NCBI RefSeq assembly: GCF_018614975.1
Contig: NZ_JAGGNR010000032.1
Location: 19,134 to 83,133, forward strand
From: Paenibacillus polymyxa
GTDB lineage: Bacteria; Bacillota; Bacilli; Paenibacillales; Paenibacillaceae
Reading direction: 5' to 3'
DNA length: 64,000 bases
A program made the position numbers and the translations under genes. The notes under the pieces are model-generated. The model had not been told where the DNA came from and did no database searches. It saw nothing but the letters and a program-made list of their open reading frames with translations. Of the stretch, positions 54,855 through 62,116 are shown in pieces. Position 1 is the first letter of the stretch. The number at the start of each line of letters is the position of its first letter.

Positions 54855-56255
54855 ATGGTCGCAATCTACTATGTTGTTTTTGTAAATACGCTCTATTTTT
54901 CCATTCTGGCCTTATCGTTCCGTAACATCTGGACGATCTTCCGGCGGTCGCATTATTCCAAATACAATACATTGTCAGGATCGGAACTGGTGCCTTCCGT
55001 TTCTCTGCTGGTTCCGGCGTACAACGAGGAACTGACGATTATTGAAAATGTGAACTGCCTGATGACGCTGAATTATCCAACGTATGAAGTCATTGTTGTA
55101 AATGATGGCTCCAGTGATGCCACGCTGAAGATCCTGTTGGAGGAATATCGTCTGAAGCCAGTACCCAATACGAAGATTCGGGGCAAGATCGCCTGTCAGA
55201 AAATTCGCGGGATCTACCATAATCCGGAGTTCCCGGATCTGTATGTCATTGACAAGGAAAACGGCGGAAAGGCCGATTCCCTCAATGCCGGGATCAACCT
55301 GTCTCATTATCCGCTGATCTCTTCCATTGATGCCGATTCTTTGCTGGAAAAGGATGCCCTGATCCGCATGGCACGCATGTATATGGAGAATCCGGAAGAG
55401 ACAGTAGCCATCGGTGGAGATGTAAGGATCGCCAATGGCTGCAAAATTGAAAACGGGGCAGTGCAAGATGTATCGCTGCCACGCAAGATCTGGCCCATGT
55501 TCCAGTCGATTGAATATCTCAAAGCCTTCTTGGGCGGACGGATTGGCTGGAGTCACATGAACGGTCTGATCATTGTCTCCGGTGCCTTCGGCATGTTCCG
55601 CAAGGATGCTGTGATCGCCGTAGGTGGATACCGGGATGGTTATCCCGGGGAGGACATGAACATTATCATCAAGCTCCACCGTTATATGCTGGAAAACAAA
55701 TTGAAGTATCGCGTTGCCTTCTGCCCTGAGGCCGTATGCTGGACGCAGGCACCGGATTCCTACCGGATCTTGTCCAGTCAGCGCAAGCGCTGGGGCCGCG
55801 GGAACCTGAAGAACATGCTGGAGAATCGGGGCATGCTGTTCAATCCGAAATATAAGGTTATGGGGATGGTGACCATGCCATATAACGTCCTTTTTGAAGC
55901 GCTCAACCCGTATTTCCGGGTTACCGGACTTCTGGCTCTCGCCGGATATGTGCTTCTGGATATGACCCAGTGGCCGATCCTGGTCCTGTTCGGATTGCTG
56001 AACCTCGTGAGTGGTTACCTGCTGAGTGTGGGCGCACTTGTCCTGGAGGAGATTGCTTTCAAGCGTTACAACAAGCTCTCCGATCTGGTCAAAATGCTGG
56101 TCTACTCCGCGCTGAAGTTCGTCGGTTACCATCAGCTGGGCGTACTGTGGAGATTGCAGGGACATGTGCAGTTCATGCAAAACAACAACTCATGGGGTAC
56201 GATGACACGTCAAAGCTGGTCCGAGGATGAGAAGAAAACAAGCGAAGCCGCTTGA
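54855..56255 (+). CDS. Processive GT2 polysaccharide synthase
   Basis: An integral-membrane family 2 glycosyltransferase of the cellulose/hyaluronan/PNAG synthase type, 466 residues from the ATG at 54855. One N-terminal helix (about 1-22) precedes the catalytic domain: VPAYNEE (53-59), VVNDGSSD (81-88), the Asp-x-Asp DAD (159-161), GED (265-267) and QRKRW (309-313), the full processive-synthase set. Three to four membrane helices follow (about 335-430). The ATG has no ribosome binding site, whereas AGGAGGGG at 54811 lies six bases before a CTG at 54825 that would add ten residues; the real start may be that CTG. The product is not identified; the adjacent UDP-sugar dehydrogenase suggests a uronic-acid-containing polymer. 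Confidence 0.85.
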   Translation: MVAIYYVVFVNTLYFSILALSFRNIWTIFRRSHYSKYNTLSGSELVPSVSLLVPAYNEELTIIENVNCLMTLNYPTYEVIVVNDGSSDATLKILLEEYRLKPVPNTKIRGKIACQKIRGIYHNPEFPDLYVIDKENGGKADSLNAGINLSHYPLISSIDADSLLEKDALIRMARMYMENPEETVAIGGDVRIANGCKIENGAVQDVSLPRKIWPMFQSIEYLKAFLGGRIGWSHMNGLIIVSGAFGMFRKDAVIAVGGYRDGYPGEDMNIIIKLHRYMLENKLKYRVAFCPEAVCWTQAPDSYRILSSQRKRWGRGNLKNMLENRGMLFNPKYKVMGMVTMPYNVLFEALNPYFRVTGLLALAGYVLLDMTQWPILVLFGLLNLVSGYLLSVGALVLEEIAFKRYNKLSDLVKMLVYSALKFVGYHQLGVLWRLQGHVQFMQNNNSWGTMTRQSWSEDEKKTSEAA

Positions 56256-56279
56256 GAATGAAGAAGGGTGGAAAAGAAC

Positions 56280-57083
56280 ATGCCAAATACGGCGACATTG
56301 CAGCGTGAGGCTGCCGTTGATGTGTATCGAAGTGTAGAACAGGGATTGAAGGAAACGGGTCCCGAAACATGTGGCTTAATGTTCATCCATTGTGCAGGAA
56401 ACGCTCAACCTGAGCAGCAGGTCAGGACACATCTGGAGCAGACGAGCAAGTCTGCTTTTCAGGTGTGGACGGATGGGGCGACCCAGGCGATTGCTGTCCT
56501 GCTGCCAGGATTGTCACTGGATGAAGTTCATTATGAAGGGCTTCGGATCAAGCATGAACTGCAAGAGACCGTCCCCGGTGCCGATCCACAGATTACACTG
56601 GCCAGTTTCCCGGAAGGGCAGCGCCCTTCGAAGGCAACCATTCAGCATATGGCTGAGTCCTCGAAGCTCATAGATTCGTCGGAGATTCATATCTACACAC
56701 TGGATCATACGGCGGACGAACCGGAACGAATTTTGATTGTGGACAACGATCCTACGGTACGCGAATTCCTGCAGTTGCGACTGAAGATGCAGGGCTACGA
56801 AACCTATGAAGCCGTCGATGGACTGGCTGCACTGGAGTTGATCGAAAAAGTTACACCAGACCTGGTGCTTACCGAGCTGAATCTGTATGGCATCGACGGT
56901 CTGCCGTTCATTCATCATATTCAGAAGCTGGAGATGGAGCAGCCACCCAAAATTGTCGTGTTGACCGAGCAACGTGTCGAGCAGACGATCAGTCAATGCT
57001 TCCGCAGCGGCGTGGATGATTACATGACCAAACCGTTCTCACCTGTAGAGCTGGATGCCCGAATCAGACGCTGCCTGCACTAG
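56280..57083 (+). CDS. Degenerate GGDEF-like domain fused to an atypical receiver
   Basis: A 267-residue soluble protein. Residues 150-267 form a receiver domain with VDND (154-157), Thr229 and Lys251 in place, but the phospho-acceptor position is Glu199 (in LVLTELNLYGIDG) instead of Asp. Residues about 28-135 align with the later part of a GGDEF domain (AVLLPGLSLDEVHYEGLRIKHEL; ITLASFPEG) while the GGDEF signature itself reads TDGAT, so diguanylate cyclase activity is not expected. The ATG at 56280 follows GAAGGGTGG. Placement between the synthase and the dehydrogenase suggests regulation of polymer synthesis by binding a nucleotide or a protein rather than by phosphorylation. Confidence 0.75.
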   Translation: MPNTATLQREAAVDVYRSVEQGLKETGPETCGLMFIHCAGNAQPEQQVRTHLEQTSKSAFQVWTDGATQAIAVLLPGLSLDEVHYEGLRIKHELQETVPGADPQITLASFPEGQRPSKATIQHMAESSKLIDSSEIHIYTLDHTADEPERILIVDNDPTVREFLQLRLKMQGYETYEAVDGLAALELIEKVTPDLVLTELNLYGIDGLPFIHHIQKLEMEQPPKIVVLTEQRVEQTISQCFRSGVDDYMTKPFSPVELDARIRRCLH

Positions 57084-57164
57084 AAGATAAAAAAAGAGCA
57101 ATAGACAACCATCTATTTACATGGATTTGAAGCACCATCAAATACACTACCCGGAGGGAATATC

Positions 57165-58532
57165 ATGGAGAATCAACAATTCCACACATTACTGAATGCG
57201 ATTGAAAATAAAGAAGCTGTACTCGGCGTCGTCGGGCTCGGTTACGTAGGACTTCCACTTGCCGTAGAAATGGTCAATCAAGGTTTTACGGTCATCGGAA
57301 TTGATCTGGATGCGTCCAAAGTAGAGAGCATCTATCAAGGAAATTCCTACATTCACGATATTTCGTCCGAGGAATTGAAAAAAGTGATGCAAAGTGGTCG
57401 TTTCAAGCCAACCACGGATTACAGCATGCTACGCGTGATTGACGCACTCAGTATCTGCGTACCGACACCGCTTAGTGAGAATCAGGACCCGGATACGTCT
57501 TACATTGAGACCGTTGTGGATCAGATCAAACTGCATATGAAACCAGGCATGCTGATTACGCTGGAGAGCACTACTTATCCAGGTACAACCGAAGAACTGA
57601 TCCAGCAGCAGCTAGACAAGATCGGACAAGAAGCAGGTAAAGACTATTTCCTCTGCTTCTCGCCTGAGCGTGTGGACCCGTCGAACGGACGTTTCACAAC
57701 ATTTAATACACCGAAAGTAATCGGGGGCACAACCGAGGCTTGCTTGAAACTTGGAACAGCGCTATATAGCAAATATGTAGAAACGGTAGTACCGGTATCT
57801 TCGCCAAAAGTGGCTGAGATGTCCAAACTGCTGGAGAACACATTCCGTAGCGTGAACATTGCCTTTGTGAATGAGATGGCGATGATGTGCGACCGCATGG
57901 GAATCGATATCTGGGAAGTTATTGACGCGGCGGCGACGAAACCATTTGGTTTCATGCCATTCTATCCAGGCCCAGGCATCGGTGGACACTGCATCCCGCT
58001 TGATCCGATGTACCTGTCATGGAAGGCCAAAGGCTTCCGTTTCTACAGCAAATTCATTGAGCTGGCGCAATCCACCAATGACAACATGCCATATTATGTG
58101 TTGAACAAAACGTCAACGATTCTGAACGAATACGCGAAATCCGTACGTAAATCCAATATTCTGCTGCTCGGTATGTCGTACAAACCGAATATTGCCGATC
58201 TGCGTGAATCACCAGGACTGGAAGTATATGAACTGTTCAAGGAAAGTGGAGCTAACGTTAGCTACTACGATCCACACGCAGATTCCTTCCAGGACAAGCA
58301 TGGCGAGACCGTACACAGCGAAGTGTTTAATCTGGAGCAGTTCAAAAAGTACGATTGCATTGTGCTGATCACCAACCACAGCGATTTGCCTTACTTTGAT
58401 ATTGCCGAGATGGGTGTACCAATTCTGGATACACGTAATGCATTCCGTTCGTACACACATCCTCATATCTACAAGATTGGTCACTCGGTACAGCATCCTG
58501 TGCTTGAACCAAGTGAAGCGTTGCTCGTCTGA
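57165..58532 (+). CDS. Nucleotide-sugar dehydrogenase (WbpA/TviB-like UDP-sugar 6-dehydrogenase)
   Basis: A 455-residue NAD-dependent dehydrogenase that oxidises C6 of a UDP-sugar to a uronic acid. The N-terminal Rossmann motif is VVGLGYVGLPLA (22-33). The catalytic Cys276 is in PGPGIGGHCIPLDP, a spelling typical of UDP-HexNAc dehydrogenases such as WbpA rather than UDP-glucose dehydrogenase (where FGGSCFPKD is common). The C-terminal UDP-binding domain has LGMSYKPNIADLRESP and DTRNAFR. The ATG at 57165 follows CGGAGGGAA. It would supply UDP-HexNAcA to the adjacent GT2 synthase. Confidence 0.87.
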   Translation: MENQQFHTLLNAIENKEAVLGVVGLGYVGLPLAVEMVNQGFTVIGIDLDASKVESIYQGNSYIHDISSEELKKVMQSGRFKPTTDYSMLRVIDALSICVPTPLSENQDPDTSYIETVVDQIKLHMKPGMLITLESTTYPGTTEELIQQQLDKIGQEAGKDYFLCFSPERVDPSNGRFTTFNTPKVIGGTTEACLKLGTALYSKYVETVVPVSSPKVAEMSKLLENTFRSVNIAFVNEMAMMCDRMGIDIWEVIDAAATKPFGFMPFYPGPGIGGHCIPLDPMYLSWKAKGFRFYSKFIELAQSTNDNMPYYVLNKTSTILNEYAKSVRKSNILLLGMSYKPNIADLRESPGLEVYELFKESGANVSYYDPHADSFQDKHGETVHSEVFNLEQFKKYDCIVLITNHSDLPYFDIAEMGVPILDTRNAFRSYTHPHIYKIGHSVQHPVLEPSEALLV

Positions 58533-58540
58533 GGAAATAT

Positions 58541-59461
58541 ATGAGGCAACGGGGCAAGCTGGTGGGGATGGCGAAATGGGCCATTCTGGCTGTGGTGTTG
58601 TGCCTGCTGCTTCTGTCCTGGATGTTCAAATGGTTCAAGGCAGAGGAACACAAAGCGACCTGGCTGTGGGACGCGTCCATTATTGCAGAGCAGACACCAG
58701 AGATTATCGCCTTTTCCAAAGAACAGGGCGTGGATACCATCTTCCTGCAAATCCAGGATGAGTTGCCTGACGCAACATACCGCAAATTCATTGCGGCTGC
58801 AGGGCAGGCTGAGATTGAAGTGCATGGACTTAACGGTCATGCAGACTGGGCCTATGAGGAGAAGCGGGATGAAGGGCTTGCTTTTATCGAGCGAGTAAGA
58901 GCATACAATGCAGCTTCTGCGAAGAATGAACGCTTCGAAGGCATTCAACTGGATGTGGAGCCGTATCAGCTGAAGCGCTGGGAGAACGAGGAGAGTAGCG
59001 TCATTGCAGAATGGCAGAACAACATGAAGTCTTGGACGAAAGCGGGAGAGGATGCCGGACTGTACATGAGCGCTGCCATTCCGTTCTGGCTTGATGCCCG
59101 CCAGTCTGCTGAGGATGGTGGTACATTCAGCCGCTGGGTCATCTCCCACTTCGATGCGGTAGCCATTATGGCTTACCGGGACAGTGGACAGCAGATGTAT
59201 GATCTGTCCAAGGAAGAACTGGACGAAGCGGATGATCTTGGCAAGAAAGTCTGGATCGGAGCGGAGCTCGCGGATACACACGAGGGGGATTACCTGACCT
59301 TTTTCCGTAAACCGGTTAGCAATATGAATGAAGAGATGGCGAAGGTGTTTGATCTGGGTTCCTCTCATTCTTCTTTTGCAGGTGTGGCTGTGCATCATTA
59401 TGAAGCATGGTATGCTAAGGAAAACGGTATCCCGCTGGCTCGAAAGAGCAAGGAGAAGTAG
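58541..59461 (+). CDS. Membrane-anchored TIM-barrel-like protein, exopolysaccharide cluster
   Basis: A 306-residue protein with one N-terminal membrane helix (about 10-28); the remainder should be outside the cell. Alternating strands and helices (DTIFLQIQDELP; IEVHGLNGHADW; FEGIQLDVEPYQL; AIMAYRDSGQ; VAVHHYEAW) suggest a TIM barrel, and the Asp138/Glu140 pair in LDVEPY resembles the catalytic strand of GH18-like hydrolases. I do not recognise the family. It starts nine bases after the dehydrogenase stop behind GAGGAA, and a strong terminator follows, so it is the last gene of the cluster. A second polymer-processing activity is the most natural inference. Confidence 0.65.
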   Translation: MRQRGKLVGMAKWAILAVVLCLLLLSWMFKWFKAEEHKATWLWDASIIAEQTPEIIAFSKEQGVDTIFLQIQDELPDATYRKFIAAAGQAEIEVHGLNGHADWAYEEKRDEGLAFIERVRAYNAASAKNERFEGIQLDVEPYQLKRWENEESSVIAEWQNNMKSWTKAGEDAGLYMSAAIPFWLDARQSAEDGGTFSRWVISHFDAVAIMAYRDSGQQMYDLSKEELDEADDLGKKVWIGAELADTHEGDYLTFFRKPVSNMNEEMAKVFDLGSSHSSFAGVAVHHYEAWYAKENGIPLARKSKEK

Positions 59462-59517
59462 TAGGCATTGGAGTCAAGGTCATCAGAATTATTATAGGGA
59501 ACAGAACCATAGTATAG

Positions 59518-59556
59518 AAAGAAGGCAAGTCCCGGGTGAAGGGGCTTGCCTTCTTT
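59518..59556. terminator. Terminator at the end of the exopolysaccharide cluster
   Basis: AAAGAAGGCAAG and CTTGCCTTCTTT form a perfect 12-bp stem with a 15-base loop and an A-run/T-run at the ends. Confidence 0.88.
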
Positions 59557-59651
59557 GGTGATTGATTTTACAGAGCGTTGGTCGCTGATATACCGGAGTC
59601 CATCGTAATTAAACTTGGTACGATGCTCGATGCTCAAATCACGATCGGGGG

Positions 59652-59686
59652 AGCAAAAGGCAGCTCCTCACCTTTGCTGTTTTTTG
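59652..59686 (+). terminator. Terminator upstream of the toxin fragment
   Basis: AGCAAAAGG and CCTTTGCT arms (one bulge) with a T6 run. No intact gene precedes it; it may be left from a deleted unit. Confidence 0.65.
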
Positions 59687-59711
59687 TTTTGAAGCAGTAT
59701 AATACGGATAG

Positions 59712-59912
59712 ACGTCCACCACATATAAATATACTAGAAAAACTGGTAAGCCACGTTTTTCAGAAGATCTTTATGACAAAACAGAATTGAAGCAACGTAG
59801 GTATTATGATAGAAATGGTAATGCAGATGAAGGTAACGACGATCATTCTAATGCGGATGGATTACATACTTTCTCGCATAGACATCAATGGATCAATGGA
59901 CAAAGATTCTAA
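59712..59912 (+). pseudogene. C-terminal fragment of a polymorphic toxin
   Basis: A stop-free frame from 59712 to the TAA at 59910-59912 with no start codon or ribosome binding site. The translation runs TYKYTRKTGKPRF..., then QRRYYDRNGNADEG, and ends HTFSHRHQWINGQRF. The pattern (R-x-YD-x-x-G-x-A, acidic His cluster, then H-x-F-x-H-x-H-x-W) is typical of the last residues of Rhs/WapA-type polymorphic toxins. The N-terminal delivery part and repeats are absent, so this is a remnant or an orphan toxin tip. The adjacent small gene fits an immunity protein. Confidence 0.6.
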
Positions 59913-59930
59913 ATTTAAGGTGGTAATCGT

Positions 59931-60182
59931 ATGAGTGAAAAAGAAACTTATGAAGAAATTCTTGAGTTTATTCGGGAGCATAGAGAAATAGAGTTTGTTT
60001 ATGAAAACAGACAATATGCATTCCTTTCTCATAAGGAAGGCTTTGCTTTTGTGTGTGAGAACAAAACTCAAGGTCCAATCTTTACAACTTATGAAGAAAT
60101 GATTAAGGAAAGCAAAATTAATGGGGAAACATTTTTGGAGCTATTTAAAAATAATGAGTTAACTATAACGGCTGTATTTTAA
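59931..60182 (+). CDS. Putative immunity protein of the toxin fragment
   Basis: An 83-residue acidic protein (MSEKETYEEILEFIREHREI...) starting 18 bases after the toxin fragment behind AAGGTGG. Its small size, acidic character, low GC content and place directly after a toxin C-terminus are hallmarks of an immunity gene. No family is recognised with confidence. It has its own terminator. The unrelated base composition compared with the exopolysaccharide genes points to horizontal acquisition. If the toxin is truly truncated, this gene may still protect against the same toxin made by neighbours. Confidence 0.6.
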   Translation: MSEKETYEEILEFIREHREIEFVYENRQYAFLSHKEGFAFVCENKTQGPIFTTYEEMIKESKINGETFLELFKNNELTITAVF

Positions 60183-60225
60183 TTGGATTAAGTACCTGAT
60201 AATGCAAGAATCTATTGAGGAAATA

Positions 60226-60253
60226 GCCTGGTCTTCTGACTGGGCATTTTTTT
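60226..60253 (+). terminator. Terminator after the immunity gene
   Basis: GCCTGGT and ACTGGGC arms (two G-T pairs) with a six-base loop, then ATTTTTTT. Confidence 0.7.
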
Positions 60254-60389
60254 CTGTCTAAGGAAGAATATAAGTTCGTATAAAGTGTTGAAGAGGAAAT
60301 TGACATGTTAATGAACTATCAACAAAAGGTTTTACAAATATTGTAACCTTATAAAGGTGAACGTAAAATGGATATTAGATGAATAATAT

Positions 60390-60507
60390 GCATTTGTAGG
60401 GCTGGATAATTACAAGGACAGTTTCAGTAGCATACGACATCGTGCTGTTCCTTCTGCTCCAGCGTTACTTTGTTGCAGGTCTGACAGCGGGTTCACTCAA
60501 GGGGTAA
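60390..60507 (+). pseudogene. Relic of a sugar ABC transporter: MalF-type start joined to MalG-type end
   Basis: Frame 1 reads AFVGLDNYKDSFS (60390-60428), the well-known motif near the N-terminus of MalF-type sugar permeases. From about 60430 a different frame reads LFLLLQRYFVAGLTAGSLKG and a TAA at 60505-60507, the typical C-terminal tail of MalG-type permeases. In an intact operon these two sequences lie about 1.5 kb apart in consecutive genes, so a large internal deletion seems to have joined them. No start codon or ribosome binding site remains. Recognition rests on short motifs, so it is moderately sure. Confidence 0.55.
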
Positions 60508-60544
60508 GGTATCGCAGAAATCGGAAGGAAAAGCTTATTTTGCA

Positions 60545-60577
60545 TTGATTTCTGAATCATTCTGCATAATAATGATT
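60545..60577 (+). promoter_or_regulatory. niaP promoter with overlapping inverted repeat
   Basis: TTGATT (60545-60550) and TAATAA (60567-60572) are 16 bases apart. A perfect inverted repeat AATCATT (60555-60561) / AATGATT (60571-60577) covers the spacer and -10 box, as a repressor operator would. Confidence 0.45.
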
Positions 60578-60620
60578 TAGTGTCAGAATGACTACATAGA
60601 GATCAAGGGAGCTATAAGTG

Positions 60621-61838
60621 ATGAGCAAACTGGAAGTATTGCGGAATCCCAAGCAGCGCAAGCTGCTGTTCAGTGCCGGCATGAGCTGGCTGTTTGATGC
60701 GATGGAAGTGGGTATGATCTCCTTTATTGTGGCTGCACTTGCCAAGGAATGGAGTCTCAGTCCGGGACAAGTCGGCGTGCTTACGAGTATTAACTCGATC
60801 GGTATGGCGCTAGGTGCTTTGCTTGCAGGTGCACTTGCGGACCGTTTTGGACGGAAGGCCATTCTGATGTGGACCTTGTTAATCTTTACGATTGCAAGCG
60901 GTCTGTCTGCACTGGCGACCGGATTCGCCGTATTGTGTGCACTACGTCTGGTTGCAGGTATTGGACTTGGCGGCGAGTTGCCTGTGGCATCCACACTGGT
61001 ATCGGAGTCGATGCCTACAGCCGAACGGGGACGTGCCGTTGTATTATTGGAAAGTTTCTGGGCAGGGGGCTGGATTGTATCCGCGCTGATTGCGAACTTT
61101 GTTATCCCGGAGTACGGATGGAGAATTGCTTTTGCCATCGGAGCACTTCCGGCGTTCTACGCACTGTACCTGCGCCGTGCCATTCAAGACCCTCCAAGGT
61201 ACAAGAACCATACCAAGCTTCATAAAATGACGTTCCGCGAGAAGGTTGCCACCGTCTGGTCAGCACCTCATCGCCGTACAACGTTGATGCTCTGGATTTT
61301 GTGGTTTACCGTCATTTTCTCTTATTATGGTATGTTCCTGTGGCTGCCTTCGGTTGTGATGGCGAAGGGCTTTACTATGGTCAAAAGCTTCCAGTACGTG
61401 TTGATCATGACGATCGCGCAACTGCCAGGTTACTTTACCGCAGCGTACTTCATTGAACGTTATGGTCGCAAGTTCGTACTTGTTGTCTATCTTACCTTGA
61501 CCGCATTCAGTGCGATTGCGTTCGGATTGGCAACCACGGAAGCAACGATTCTGGCCGCGGGGATCTGCCTTTCGTTCTTCAATCTGGGAGCCTGGGGTGG
61601 TCTGTACGCCTACAGCCCGGAATTGTATCCGACTTCCGTTCGTTCGACAGGTGTTGGACTGGCTACATCGGTAGGCCGGATCGGTGGCGTAATTGCACCA
61701 TTAATGGTAGGTATGCTGGTTCAGCGTGAAGTTCCGATCAGCCTGATTTTCACGATTTTCTTCGTGACCATCCTCATTGGCGCAGCGGCAGTACTGTTCT
61801 GGGGCCGGGAAACGAAGGGTCAGGAGCTTGCTGAGTAA
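60621..61838 (+). CDS. niaP: Niacin/MFS transporter NiaP-like
   Basis: A 405-residue major facilitator with twelve membrane segments that matches B. subtilis YceI/NiaP, a nicotinate importer, through most of its length (LFDAMEVGMISFIVAAL; GIGLGGELPVASTLVSE; GRAVVLLESFWAGGW; FSYYGMFLWLPSVV; QLPGYFTAAYFIERYGRKF; SFFNLGAWGGLYAYSPE). The sugar-porter-like RFGRK loop is present. The ATG at 60621 follows AAGGGAG; a GTG one codon earlier is also possible. It is monocistronic with a terminator. Related MFS carriers for aromatic acids cannot be fully excluded. Confidence 0.82.
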   Translation: MSKLEVLRNPKQRKLLFSAGMSWLFDAMEVGMISFIVAALAKEWSLSPGQVGVLTSINSIGMALGALLAGALADRFGRKAILMWTLLIFTIASGLSALATGFAVLCALRLVAGIGLGGELPVASTLVSESMPTAERGRAVVLLESFWAGGWIVSALIANFVIPEYGWRIAFAIGALPAFYALYLRRAIQDPPRYKNHTKLHKMTFREKVATVWSAPHRRTTLMLWILWFTVIFSYYGMFLWLPSVVMAKGFTMVKSFQYVLIMTIAQLPGYFTAAYFIERYGRKFVLVVYLTLTAFSAIAFGLATTEATILAAGICLSFFNLGAWGGLYAYSPELYPTSVRSTGVGLATSVGRIGGVIAPLMVGMLVQREVPISLIFTIFFVTILIGAAAVLFWGRETKGQELAE

Positions 61839-61925
61839 TTGTCAATAAATACAACGCAACTTTTGTACGGGTCTGCCTGCCTACGGAAATAACAGGTTGG
61901 ACAAGCGGTATATGGTTGATACAAG

Positions 61926-61969
61926 AAGGGGTATGACCATGGTGTGACCATGGGCTCATGCCTCTTTTT
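61926..61969 (+). terminator. Terminator after niaP
   Basis: AGGGGTATGACCATGG and CCATGGGCTCATGCCTC arms (one bulge and one wobble) with a short loop, then five T residues. Confidence 0.82.
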
Positions 61970-62010
61970 GTTATGTTCAGCGTCGTTTTTTCACTGCGTC
62001 ATCGGTCCGA

Positions 62011-62039
62011 TAGACTTCATTTTTTCTATATCCTATAAT
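62011..62039 (+). promoter_or_regulatory. Promoter of the SleB-type gene
   Basis: TAGACT (62011-62016) and a consensus TATAAT (62034-62039) are 17 bases apart, about 75 bases before the first start codon. Confidence 0.65.
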
Positions 62040-62116
62040 GACACTCGGGATGTCGGGTTGTGAGAATTCAGGAGAAAGAAGTGGGATCTGGATTCAGAAA
62101 AGTGGAGGGTAATGGA

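Noticed and set aside
54975..56180. 401-codon frame antisense to the GT2 synthase
   Set aside because: The sense strand carries every catalytic motif of a GT2; the antisense frame is a by-product of its codon bias.
59578..59790. 70-codon plus-strand frame before the toxin fragment
   Set aside because: Overlaps a terminator and the better-supported toxin frame; no similarity or ribosome binding site.
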